Shown here: positions 18,500 through 26,600 of the stretch, piece by piece | How positions within the stretch are numbered: position 1 is the stretch's first letter | Layout: each line of letters begins with the position of its first letter | Assembly: GCA_900155415.1 (NCBI GenBank) | Contig: LT700187.1 | Location: forward strand, 372,001-436,000 | Origin: Christensenella massiliensis | Lineage (GTDB): Bacteria; Bacillota; Clostridia; Christensenellales; Christensenellaceae | Direction of reading: 5' to 3' | DNA length: 64,000 bases | Program-made: the position numbers and the translations under genes | The notes under the pieces: model-generated | What the model was told of the DNA's origin: nothing | What the model saw: only the letters and a program-made list of their open reading frames with translations | Database searches by the model: none

Positions 18500-18712
18500 T
18501 CAGCGGCCTACCAAAAAATCAAGGATATTCCAGCCGTCCGAGGTCTTTCCTTTATATAGCTCCGTATAGCCGCACTTCGCGCAGCTGACCGTAACGAATT
18601 TTTTGTTCTGTACGTCGAACAGTTTAGAAAAATTTCCTCCCGTTGCCTGAAACTGGTCGCTTTCGTATCTCATGCAGCCGCATTTCGGACAGACATATTG
18701 TGTTTTTTCCAT
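18500..18712 (-). CDS. Small zinc-ribbon protein
   Basis: A 70-residue protein with two cysteine pairs, CPKCG (near residue 8) and CAKCG (near residue 45), forming a zinc ribbon like that of nucleic-acid-binding proteins. The C-terminus ends WNILDFLVGR. It starts 11 bases after the alpha/beta hydrolase gene and is followed by a terminator, so both share a transcript. Function is unknown. Confidence 0.8.
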   Translation of the reverse strand: MEKTQYVCPKCGCMRYESDQFQATGGNFSKLFDVQNKKFVTVSCAKCGYTELYKGKTSDGWNILDFLVGR

Positions 18713-18723
18713 AGAAGCTCTCC

Positions 18724-19680
18724 TTAATCAAGATATTTCCCAACGAACGCATGGACCGTATCCCAATAGCGCTGCGGCGCAAGCTGAGCGGCTTCGCCAT
18801 GCTGTGCGCCGTGCACGACCAGCTTTTCCTTCTCGCACGCCGCCGCGCTGTACACTTGGTCCAACATAAAGAACGGCACGAACGTATCCTTATCTCCATG
18901 GATAAAGAGCGTAGGCGTTTTAGATTTTTTTACCTGACAGACTGCCGAGGCTTCCTGAAAGGAATAGCCTGCCCGGCGCTTTGCCATAACATTTGCGATA
19001 TGCATGATCGGGAACTGCGGAAGCCCGAACACCTTTTTCAGCTGGAGCGTAAATTCCTCCCATACGCCCGTATAGCCGCAGTCCTCCACTGCCGCGCGCA
19101 CATTTTCAGGCAAAGACTCGCCCGTAGTCATCATGACAGCCGCCGCGCCCATGGAGACCCCATGCAGAACGACCTGCGCTTCAGGGTCTTCCTTTAAAAT
19201 GACCTCTTTTATCCAGCGAATGATATCGAGGCGGTCCAGCCAGCCCATGCCGTAATAGCTCCCCTCGCTGTCTCCGCTGCCCCGCAGGTCGGGCAGGAAC
19301 ACATTCCAGCCCTGCTCATGCCAATGCTTTGCCGCAAGACCCAGCCCAAGGCCGCTGCCGGAGAAGCCGTGGATACAAAAGGCCCACAGGTGAGACGGCT
19401 GTGCGGCAGGAAGCGTGTGTGCCGCGAGGACAAGGCCGTCACAGGAGCGCATGCGGCATACCGCGGGCTCCTGTGCCCGCAGCCATTCATTCGCCCGCTC
19501 TTTTTCAGAGCGTTCCTTCGGAGTACCGTCCGCATTTTTATTCGCGTTGGTCTTCAGCACCTTTTCCTTTGTTTTCCCCGCGTTTACCGCAACGTCGAAT
19601 ATCTTATTTGCCGCTGTCAGTACGACCGCCATGAATACGGCGGCCGCAGCGAGTATGACGATGACCGGAATCACCCGCAT
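18724..19680 (-). CDS. Membrane-anchored alpha/beta hydrolase
   Basis: A 318-residue hydrolase with one N-terminal hydrophobic segment (about 3-25) that is an uncleaved anchor or signal. The nucleophile serine is in HGVSMGAAAVM, the acid in FIHGDKDTFVPF and the histidine in VVHGAQHGEAA, giving a complete triad. It resembles the YqkD/BAAT-like family of serine hydrolases with unknown natural substrates. It shares a transcript with the zinc-ribbon gene. Confidence 0.85.
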   Translation of the reverse strand: MRVIPVIVILAAAAVFMAVVLTAANKIFDVAVNAGKTKEKVLKTNANKNADGTPKERSEKERANEWLRAQEPAVCRMRSCDGLVLAAHTLPAAQPSHLWAFCIHGFSGSGLGLGLAAKHWHEQGWNVFLPDLRGSGDSEGSYYGMGWLDRLDIIRWIKEVILKEDPEAQVVLHGVSMGAAAVMMTTGESLPENVRAAVEDCGYTGVWEEFTLQLKKVFGLPQFPIMHIANVMAKRRAGYSFQEASAVCQVKKSKTPTLFIHGDKDTFVPFFMLDQVYSAAACEKEKLVVHGAQHGEAAQLAPQRYWDTVHAFVGKYLD

Positions 19681-19792
19681 CTTCTCCTTCCGCTCCCGTG
19701 CCTTTTTTCCAGAATAGCACTCTCAGCCTTTTTATTCAACCGCTGTCCTTGCTTTTCGTATGTTCAGGGAGCAAAATATTCGCAAAAATATA

Positions 19793-19822
19793 ATGACGCT
19801 GCCGTCTTTCCTATGCTATAAT
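19793..19822 (+). promoter_or_regulatory. Promoter of the NifU-like/GGGtGRT operon
   Basis: An extended -10 element TGCTATAAT ends at 19822, with a weak -35 (ATGACG, 19793-19798) 18 bases upstream. The first gene's AAGGAGG lies about 45 bases further on. Confidence 0.6.
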
Positions 19823-19886
19823 GTATTTTGTATAGCTTTGTATTTTATTATGAAAGCAATAAATTTTAAGGAGGTCAAAAAATCCC

Positions 19887-20579
19887 ATGCAATACTCGAA
19901 AGAAGTAGAAGAAATGGTATGCGTGAAAAAGGGCCCGCATCACGGTCCGGCTCCGATACCTGAAGAAGGCAAATGGGTAAAATCCAAACAGATCACGGAC
20001 ATTTCCGGCCTCACGCACGGCGTAGGCTGGTGCGCTCCCCAACAGGGTATGTGCAAGCTGACGCTGAATGTGAAGGATGGCATCATCGAGGAAGCGCTGA
20101 TCGAAACGAGCGGCTGCTCGGGCATGACGCATTCCGCCGCCATGGCGGGTGAAGCCATCGTAGGCAAGACGCTTCTTGAGGCGCTCAACACGGACCTCGT
20201 GTGCGATGCGATCAACACCGCGATGCGCGAGCTGTTCCTGCAGATCGCCTATGGCCGCACGCAGACTGCGTTTTCCGAAAACGGCCTGCCCATCGGCGCG
20301 GGTCTTGAGGACCTTGGAAAGGGCCTGCGGTCGCAGGTCGGCACCATCTTCTCCACCAACAAAAAGGGCGTTCGCTATCTTGAGCTGGCAGAGGGCTATA
20401 TCCTCGAGATGGGTCTCGACAAAAACGATGAGGTCATCGGGTATAAGTTCGTACGTCTCGGCAAGATGATGGAGGATATCCGGAACGGCGTAGAGCCGAG
20501 AGAAGCATATCAGAACAACATCGGCACATACGGCCGGTATGACGAAGCGGTCAAATATATTGACCCGCGCAAAGAATAA
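19887..20579 (+). CDS. Iron-sulfur assembly scaffold (NifU N-terminal-like) protein
   Basis: A 230-residue protein whose middle resembles the NifU/IscU fold, with a conserved cysteine in LIETSGCSGMTHSAAMAGEAIVGK and two more in GWCAPQQGMC. The pairing with a GGGtGRT protein 14 bases downstream is common in Clostridia and Bacteroidetes, where the pair has been named but not given a proven function. Codon use is strongly biased, suggesting high expression. AAGGAGG lies 12 bases before the ATG. Confidence 0.8.
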   Translation: MQYSKEVEEMVCVKKGPHHGPAPIPEEGKWVKSKQITDISGLTHGVGWCAPQQGMCKLTLNVKDGIIEEALIETSGCSGMTHSAAMAGEAIVGKTLLEALNTDLVCDAINTAMRELFLQIAYGRTQTAFSENGLPIGAGLEDLGKGLRSQVGTIFSTNKKGVRYLELAEGYILEMGLDKNDEVIGYKFVRLGKMMEDIRNGVEPREAYQNNIGTYGRYDEAVKYIDPRKE

Positions 20580-20593
20580 GGAGGGCGATCAAT

Positions 20594-21592
20594 ATGGTTA
20601 CATTTGAAGGTTATGAGAGAAGAATTGCCCAAATTGAAAAGTGCATGAAGGAATATGGCTTCACTTCTTTGGAGGAGGTCAAGCAATATACGGTCGATAA
20701 GGGCCTTGACGTAGACGGCATCGTGCGCGGCATCCAGCCGATCGCATTTGAGAATGCGGTCTGGGCATATACGCTCGGCGCCGCCGTTGCTCTCAAAAAA
20801 GGCTGCAAAAAGGCTTCTGAAGCGGCTGAAGCGATCGGCATCGGCCTGCAGGCATTCTGCATTCCCGGCTCCGTCGCAGAGCAGCGCCTCGTTGGACTCG
20901 GCCACGGGAACCTCGCCGCGATGCTGCTGGAGGAAAAAACGAAATGCTTCTGCTTCCTCGCGGGGCACGAATCCTTTGCCGCTGCAGAGGGTGCGATCGG
21001 CATTGCCAAAACTGCCAATAAAGTCCGCAAGGAGCCCCTTCAGGTCATCCTAAACGGCCTTGGCAAGGACGCGGCGCAGATCATCTCCCGCATCAACGGC
21101 TTTACGCACGTTGAAACGGAATATGATTACGCGACGGGCGAGCTGAAGATCGTTTCTGAAACGAAATACTCGGACGGCGACCGCGCGAAAGTACGCTGCT
21201 ACGGCGCGGATGACGTAAACGAGGGCGTTGCGATCATGCGCCATGAAAGCGTTGACGTCTCCATTACCGGTAACTCCACGAACCCGACGCGGTTCCAGCA
21301 CCCGGTTGCAGGCACATATAAGAAATGGGCCATCGAGAACGGCAAGAAATACTTCTCCGTTGCTTCGGGCGGCGGCACGGGCAGAACGCTGCATCCCGAC
21401 AACATGGCGGCAGGCCCTGCTTCGTACGGCATGACCGACACGATGGGCCGTATGCACGGCGACGCGCAGTTCGCGGGCAGCTCTTCCGTTCCGGCTCACG
21501 TTGAAATGATGGGCCTCATCGGCATGGGCAACAACCCGATGGTCGGTGCTTCCGTCGCGGTGGCAGTTGCTGTGGAGGAAGCAATGAAATAA
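20594..21592 (+). CDS. GGGtGRT family protein
   Basis: A 332-residue protein named for its motif, seen here as SGGGTGRTLHPDN near residue 257. It is Gly/Ala-rich with a conserved CIPGSVAEQRLVGLGHGNLAAML segment and several histidines and cysteines. The family travels with the NifU-like protein encoded just upstream, and the pair probably acts together; the activity is unknown. GGAGG precedes the ATG. A strong terminator follows, marking the left edge of the AT-rich island. Confidence 0.88.
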   Translation: MVTFEGYERRIAQIEKCMKEYGFTSLEEVKQYTVDKGLDVDGIVRGIQPIAFENAVWAYTLGAAVALKKGCKKASEAAEAIGIGLQAFCIPGSVAEQRLVGLGHGNLAAMLLEEKTKCFCFLAGHESFAAAEGAIGIAKTANKVRKEPLQVILNGLGKDAAQIISRINGFTHVETEYDYATGELKIVSETKYSDGDRAKVRCYGADDVNEGVAIMRHESVDVSITGNSTNPTRFQHPVAGTYKKWAIENGKKYFSVASGGGTGRTLHPDNMAAGPASYGMTDTMGRMHGDAQFAGSSSVPAHVEMMGLIGMGNNPMVGASVAVAVAVEEAMK

Positions 21593-21646
21593 GGCTTCAT
21601 AAAGTCGTTTTTTGGCGAATAAAAGCCAATTCATTTTAGATTTACA

Positions 21647-21696
21647 GTTAGACACATCATTTGTGCAAAAATACAAGTGATGTGTCTAACTTTTTT
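21647..21696 (+). terminator. Terminator of the GGGtGRT operon
   Basis: Seventeen-base arms (21647-21663 and 21674-21690) starting GTTAGACACATCA and ending TGATGTGTCTAAC pair with one G-T wobble, followed by TTTTTT. A further copy of GGACACATCAT occurs at 21700-21710, just outside the hairpin. Confidence 0.85.
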
Positions 21697-21748
21697 ATCG
21701 GACACATCATCATGATGGCGGGAGCCTTTCGCAAATGAAAAAATCAGC

Positions 21749-22842
21749 ATGGTGCAGGATAATGGATTGATCTTTAAAGATGACTGCGAGCCCTCGACGA
21801 TTGCAGGCAGCGAAACCTGAGGGAGGAATTCTACAAAGTGATTTCGCCTGATTTACCTTTGGAAGATTTTACAGAAAAAACCTACAATGATTATGTTAAG
21901 TTTTTGGTGGAAACGCTGCACAACGATGTCAGCATCAATTCGTATCTGCGTGATATGATAACGACGATGCACTATCTGATGCGAGAGGGATATGTAGCTC
22001 CTTTCAAAATGAGAGCAATCAAAGTTGACAAAAAGCCAATCGAAACCTATCGCGATGATGAACTAATAAAACTGTTGAAAAAACCGAACATGAAAAAATG
22101 CTCTTTTTCAGAATATAAAAATTGGATAATAACAAATTTTCTCTTTGCAACTGGTGTGCGGCAACGGAGTTTGGAGAATATAAAAATCAAAAATATTGAT
22201 TTTGACAATAACGTTGTTTATGTGAATACCACAAAGAACAGGAATCCTTTGATTATCCCCCTCAATCAAACGATGGTTAAAATCTTAAATGAATATCTGA
22301 AATACAGGCAACATTCAAATACCGACGAATACCTATTTTGTAACGTCTTCGGGCAAAGGCTTGTCAAATCAACATCGTACCATATGCTATACCAGTATAA
22401 TAAATCGCGCGGCGTGGAAACGACAGGAAGCCACCGCTACCGTCATACGCTGGCAAAGCAATGGATTGTGAACGGCGGCGATATTGTTTCGCTTTCAAAA
22501 CTCTTAGGGCATTCAAGCCTTGAGATTACGCAAAATTATATCAATTATCTGGTAAGCGATTTATCCAAACAGGTAAATGAGTTGAATCTCCTTGATAGAT
22601 TTAGGCCGCATATGTATACCTTAACCGCACGATTAAAAAGTAATGCACTTAACATGAATAAGATATATAATAGGATTAACAATCGGATAAAAGTATTGAA
22701 TCTTATCAAAGTCGGAAATACGTATATTAAAGAAAATATTTTGGAGTTGAAATTGGAGTTTGAAAATGGATACATATGTAAAAACAAAAAAGCATATGAA
22801 ATATTGGTTTATTGTTGCCTTGCTAATCATTTTAGGCATTGA
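21749..22842 (+). pseudogene. Tyrosine recombinase (integrase) with frameshifted N-terminus
   Basis: From GTG 21838 a 334-residue frame encodes most of a XerC/phage-type integrase. The catalytic set is visible: Arg in FATGVRQRSLENI, His-x-x-Arg in GSHRYRHTLAKQW, His in LLGHSSLEITQNY and the Tyr in TQNYINYL. The core-binding domain starts abruptly. An overlapping frame at 21749-21820 encodes MVQDNGLIFKDDCEPSTIAGSET, and the main frame upstream of its GTG reads RNLREEFYKV; joined, they resemble an integrase N-terminal arm, so a frameshift is likely. No ribosome site is clear for the GTG. The last 77 bases overlap the next gene. It is AT-rich, unlike the flanks. Confidence 0.65.
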
Positions 22843-25225
22843 TATTGCTATAAAGATAAGTCACAAATCTTTAATCTATGTAGAACCTGAATATAAATAT
22901 GCAATTTACGCAACCTTATGTTCTGTTGCAGTTTTTGCAAGTGGTTTTATGTCAATTTTAACCAATGTCTTATCTAATAGATATCTAGGGTTTTCTATTA
23001 AGGAAATAATCAATTTTGGAGAATCGGGAGTTAATTTACCTTCTACAATAAAAGTGTCATTCACTTCAATAATCGCTGCAACGGTTTTGTTAATTTTTGA
23101 TCTTACAAACTTGCTGACCTTAACTACTATTTCTTTAATAATTTATATGGCATATGAAACGGTATATTTATGGGGATTTCTTACTAAAGATGAACTTTTA
23201 TATAAAGTACTTGATTCTAATATATCGCAAATAGAGAAAAAGGATATGCAGAAAGTTCTGGAATGGTTGGGAAGATTATTTGATGGATTAAAGATAGAGA
23301 TTAGGAATCGAAACAGCCATATTAGAAAAAGATATTATCATTGTATTAATAGTATTTTAGAGAACGAAGTACTCTTAAATGAAAATGAAATTTCTGAAAG
23401 GATAAATCGAGAACTCGTTGATATCTTTAATTGCGCTGAAATAGAATTAGGATTCATTAATGCATATGAGGAACTTAGCCAAATAGAAAAAGTTGATTCA
23501 CTCGGTATTTACGACTGTATGATTACAAATATCAACAGTATAGAATATATGCAGGAAAAAGATATATCGATTCGATACACAGTTAAAAATTTAGAAAATA
23601 TTTGTTTATGCCAATGTATAGATAGCAATACAAAAGAAATATTGGTATATCGTTATTTCAATGCCTTAAAACAGAATATACAAATCAATGACAAATTTAA
23701 ATATAAGTATCTAAGTGGCTTTGTAGATGTATTATCACGATTTTATAATGTAGATCAATTTGAGGAAAGCAATAGGCTAAAATATAAAACAATATGCCGA
23801 ATATATAAAAATTATGTTTTACTAAGTATAGATGATGAAGACAGGGCGAATATGTATTTCATATTATTAAAATATTTAGAAGAAAATAATAGATTTGCTA
23901 GAAATAAATACTATATTAAGACCATTGCCGGATTATTAATATCACTATATGCATTTAGTTTTTGTGAAACGGAAACAGTGCGTTCTAATCATAGAGAAAA
24001 GTTAAAAAAACTAATAAATCTGCATAATGGCTCAACAATTGATAATAACGATGTTACGTTACCCTATTTAGTAGATCAAATTTCTGTGGGTATTATTAAA
24101 GCCTTATTTGAAGACGCAATTTTAGAAAACGAATTGTCTCGTATATTTGATTATTTTCCAAGTGGAATGTCTGTTAAAAATGACTTTTGGGGTAATTGGA
24201 TGGAGATAACGTTTGCTATGGATATATACTTTTTATTTTGGTATGAATGTGATCGATCATCTCTATTTGAAATAATTGATTCTGCATCTCTTCCACCAGA
24301 TCGTGCCAAACAATTTTTAGCGTTGGCAAAAAAAGATTTAATATATGATGAACAAGGAGAAATTGTTTTTAGCGATGATGCCCTTCAAAGAATAAATTCT
24401 ATTAAGGAATGGATAAATATAGGAGATTTAATACCTAGCAATTGGTCTACAGCAGTATATAATTCTATTAATACTGAGATGATTGAATTGGAGAAAGAAA
24501 ATACGGTTATTCCTCCCTCGATAGATATTGAAGCACTCAATAAGACTTTAAAAGAAAATTTCAGCCAGTGCGAAATTTATGGATTTAATGAAAGTTATAA
24601 ATGTAATGAAAAAGATTTATACTCCTTAAGTCCTTCGATTATTAATGTGTCCTTGGTAGGAGATACTGATTTTTTAGTTGAAAAAATTAAATATGTATTA
24701 GTTAATATATTCAATAAAATCCTTAACCAAACGTTACCACCAATAGAATTGAGTTTTGATATGAATGGCGTTTCTCGATTATTACATGAGTTAGAAACCG
24801 CTGAATATCAACAACGCAATTATGATTTTGTTGGGGACTATGCCTTTAAAAAAGAGGTATTAGAGAGCGAGGATTATCAAACTCTATGCAGTTTAGTTAC
24901 TAAGTTAGAAAATATATCGCAATATAGTAGCAAATTATTTACAACACGAATCTTTTTGAAAAAAAGCTTCGTTTTTAACATAAAAATAGCTTCTTATTCG
25001 GCAGACAAACTAACAGATGAAGAATGTATGCAGTACTTAGAACAATTGAAAGTCTCCGAAAATATATATATTCTGGATAATATGTCATTAAATAAAGAAC
25101 AGGCAGTTAAATATCTTAAAGAAAATCGAAGACAAGAACAGGTTAAATTTATCATGTCAACAGACCTCAATAGTGAAGATGGTGTCAGAGTTGAATTGAA
25201 TCTAAAACCTTACTTAAAACAATAA
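22766..25225 (+). CDS. Large membrane protein of unknown function (island cargo)
   Basis: An 819-residue protein starting at ATG 22766, behind GGAG with 8-base spacing, inside the end of the integrase gene. The first 150 residues contain about four hydrophobic segments (around 13-31, 42-64, 96-116 and 120-143). The remaining 670 residues are predicted soluble, helical, rich in Lys, Glu, Asn and Ile, with a C-terminal portion (about 600-819) of alternating beta and helix. I recognise no nuclease, ATPase or protease motif. The base composition is much more AT-rich than the surroundings, which points to horizontal transfer. Its partner is the recombinase, and it is the only cargo gene. Confidence 0.75.
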   Translation: MDTYVKTKKHMKYWFIVALLIILGIDIAIKISHKSLIYVEPEYKYAIYATLCSVAVFASGFMSILTNVLSNRYLGFSIKEIINFGESGVNLPSTIKVSFTSIIAATVLLIFDLTNLLTLTTISLIIYMAYETVYLWGFLTKDELLYKVLDSNISQIEKKDMQKVLEWLGRLFDGLKIEIRNRNSHIRKRYYHCINSILENEVLLNENEISERINRELVDIFNCAEIELGFINAYEELSQIEKVDSLGIYDCMITNINSIEYMQEKDISIRYTVKNLENICLCQCIDSNTKEILVYRYFNALKQNIQINDKFKYKYLSGFVDVLSRFYNVDQFEESNRLKYKTICRIYKNYVLLSIDDEDRANMYFILLKYLEENNRFARNKYYIKTIAGLLISLYAFSFCETETVRSNHREKLKKLINLHNGSTIDNNDVTLPYLVDQISVGIIKALFEDAILENELSRIFDYFPSGMSVKNDFWGNWMEITFAMDIYFLFWYECDRSSLFEIIDSASLPPDRAKQFLALAKKDLIYDEQGEIVFSDDALQRINSIKEWINIGDLIPSNWSTAVYNSINTEMIELEKENTVIPPSIDIEALNKTLKENFSQCEIYGFNESYKCNEKDLYSLSPSIINVSLVGDTDFLVEKIKYVLVNIFNKILNQTLPPIELSFDMNGVSRLLHELETAEYQQRNYDFVGDYAFKKEVLESEDYQTLCSLVTKLENISQYSSKLFTTRIFLKKSFVFNIKIASYSADKLTDEECMQYLEQLKVSENIYILDNMSLNKEQAVKYLKENRRQEQVKFIMSTDLNSEDGVRVELNLKPYLKQ

Positions 25226-25399
25226 AACTTATTTTTCTAGTACAAAGCAGTACCAAACTCATGCAAAGCCATATAAAATCAACATGAAATGTCAAAAGAT
25301 GTACCTAAGTAGCGTAAAGTACATCTTTTCTATTTGCAGATGATTAAAAATTATCACACCGCCGCCCTCAAAATACTGTAATTAGTAACACGGATATGG
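25226..25399. other. Right end of the AT-rich island, non-coding
   Basis: No gene is seen here. An 11-base inverted repeat AAAAGATGTAC/GTACATCTTTT with a 14-base loop lies near 25293-25328 and probably ends the upstream transcript. Base composition shifts back to host-like values around 25350. I found no convincing direct repeat matching the left junction. Confidence 0.5.
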
Positions 25400-25405
25400 T
25401 ATAAT
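25400..25405 (+). promoter_or_regulatory. Extended -10 promoter in front of the putative ncRNA
   Basis: TGGTATAAT ends at 25405, a consensus extended -10 (TGnTATAAT); no good -35 is seen. Transcription would start near 25412 and run into the structured region. Confidence 0.5.
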
Positions 25406-25411
25406 AAGCAA

Positions 25412-25641
25412 GTACAATAGATGTGCGCGATGAATCGCGCAAAAACGAGACTGGCTTATAAAATTTAAATAAGCTATCTCCCGAAAAATCTGATTCCGCA
25501 GGGAGTTTTGTCTCATGCCAAATTTGCGCGAAATCTCTTCCATCGTATTTTACGTTGAAATGATGTTTTTCATTTTGTACATAAACCGATATGTATCAAA
25601 AAAGGTTCCTGCCGACATCAAAAAATCGGCAGGAACCTTTT
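25412..25641 (+). ncRNA. Putative structured non-coding RNA
   Basis: About 230 bases between an extended -10 promoter and a strong terminator, with no open frame. Nested pairings are visible: CGCGCAAA (25436-25443) with TTTGCGCG (25523-25530); inside it GAGAC (25447-25451) with GTCTC (25510-25514); and inside that two hairpins, TGGCTTAT/ATAAGCTA (25452-25476) and CTCCC/GGGAG (25478-25505), making a three-way junction. The hairpin GCGCGA-TGAA-TCGCGC (25425-25440) would compete with the outer helix, as in a switch. I do not recognise a known RNA family. No gene follows on this strand. Confidence 0.45.
25600..25641. terminator. Bidirectional terminator with 16-base perfect arms
   Basis: AAAAGGTTCCTGCCGA (25600-25615) pairs with TCGGCAGGAACCTTTT (25626-25641). 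A and T runs on both sides mean it can end the putative ncRNA on the plus strand and the rhaA-rhaB-FIST transcript on the minus strand. Confidence 0.85.
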
Positions 25642-25707
25642 GAACCTTCCACAAGAAGCGGCCAGGCCGTTCTTCCTATCATTTATGCCGCGCAATCCGC
25701 AGCTGCT

Positions 25708-26577
25708 TTATGACTGTGACTGCTTCGGCTCACCGCCAAACACGATCTTAGACAGCATCAGGTTTGCAAACGCCGGCTTCCCGCCGAGCGTCACCACTTC
25801 ACTGAACAAAAATCCGATGAGGCTTCCCTCTCCTATCGTTACCCGCTCGTCAAGCAGCGTATTCACGCCCGCGCAGCCGAATACGATCGTTTTCGGCGTA
25901 TTGGCAAACCGGTTTGCCGCCTCCTGCGCCCCTTTCCGCGTGGAAAATCGCAGTTCGATCTCTTCCGTATCCAACGCCGCATTCGCGTAAAGTCTGCCGT
26001 CCCGCTCCGTAAAATGGACATTTTTCCCATTATCTTCCGAAAGCGTCAGCTGTTCATAGCAAACCGTTCCGTCCGTATACCGCGCCGCCTGTCTGCGATA
26101 CCATTCCGCCGCGTCCATGCCGTCGATCCGGTCGACATACCGGCCGTCGCATTCGATCGTGACGCTGCCTTTCTTTTCATGCACATTCCCTGCAAATACC
26201 TGCGTGGGCTCTCCCACGAGCAGTACGGCCACCGCTCCCTCTCCCGGCAGCACTCTCGGCCCATGCTCTTCCGTTTGCGCCGCTGTGCCTCCCGCACAGG
26301 GCACACCGGGAAACAATGCAGAAAACGCTTTGATGAATGCTTCGTTTCCAACATTCTCCCGGAAGAGGATCATAGCGCTGTATATCGTTTCTTTCGCATC
26401 AGCGGCATACTGCTCGAGCTCGCTCAGCACGGACTCATAGCTTCCTCCGAACGCTTCGCCCAGCACCGTCATGGCAGCGTCCGCAGGATAGCATTCGCTT
26501 GCTGTCAATCCGAACGTTTTTCCATCGTCTTCCCGCTTTTCACCCGGCAGGAAAAAACGAAACTCCCAATTTTTCAT
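25708..26577 (-). CDS. FIST-domain-like protein
   Basis: A 289-residue protein with likely FIST N and C features: CAGGTAAQ near residue 95 in the N-terminal half, and a C-terminal VFGCAGVNTLL ... GSLIGFLFSEVV ... NLMLSKIVFG pattern that matches the FIST_C layout. FIST domains are thought to sense small ligands such as amino acids and usually sit in signalling proteins; here no kinase or cyclase domain is attached. It is the last gene of the rhaA-rhaB transcript (24 bases after rhaB) where a rhamnulose-1-phosphate aldolase might be expected. The family call rests on motif likeness only. Confidence 0.55.
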   Translation of the reverse strand: MKNWEFRFFLPGEKREDDGKTFGLTASECYPADAAMTVLGEAFGGSYESVLSELEQYAADAKETIYSAMILFRENVGNEAFIKAFSALFPGVPCAGGTAAQTEEHGPRVLPGEGAVAVLLVGEPTQVFAGNVHEKKGSVTIECDGRYVDRIDGMDAAEWYRRQAARYTDGTVCYEQLTLSEDNGKNVHFTERDGRLYANAALDTEEIELRFSTRKGAQEAANRFANTPKTIVFGCAGVNTLLDERVTIGEGSLIGFLFSEVVTLGGKPAFANLMLSKIVFGGEPKQSQS

Positions 26578-26600
26578 TCTATCTCCTTCCTGCGCAGCCG

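Noticed and set aside
21593-25707. Prophage or full integrative conjugative element
   Set aside because: Apart from the recombinase there are no structural, replication, relaxase or mating-pore genes, and no matching end repeats were found.
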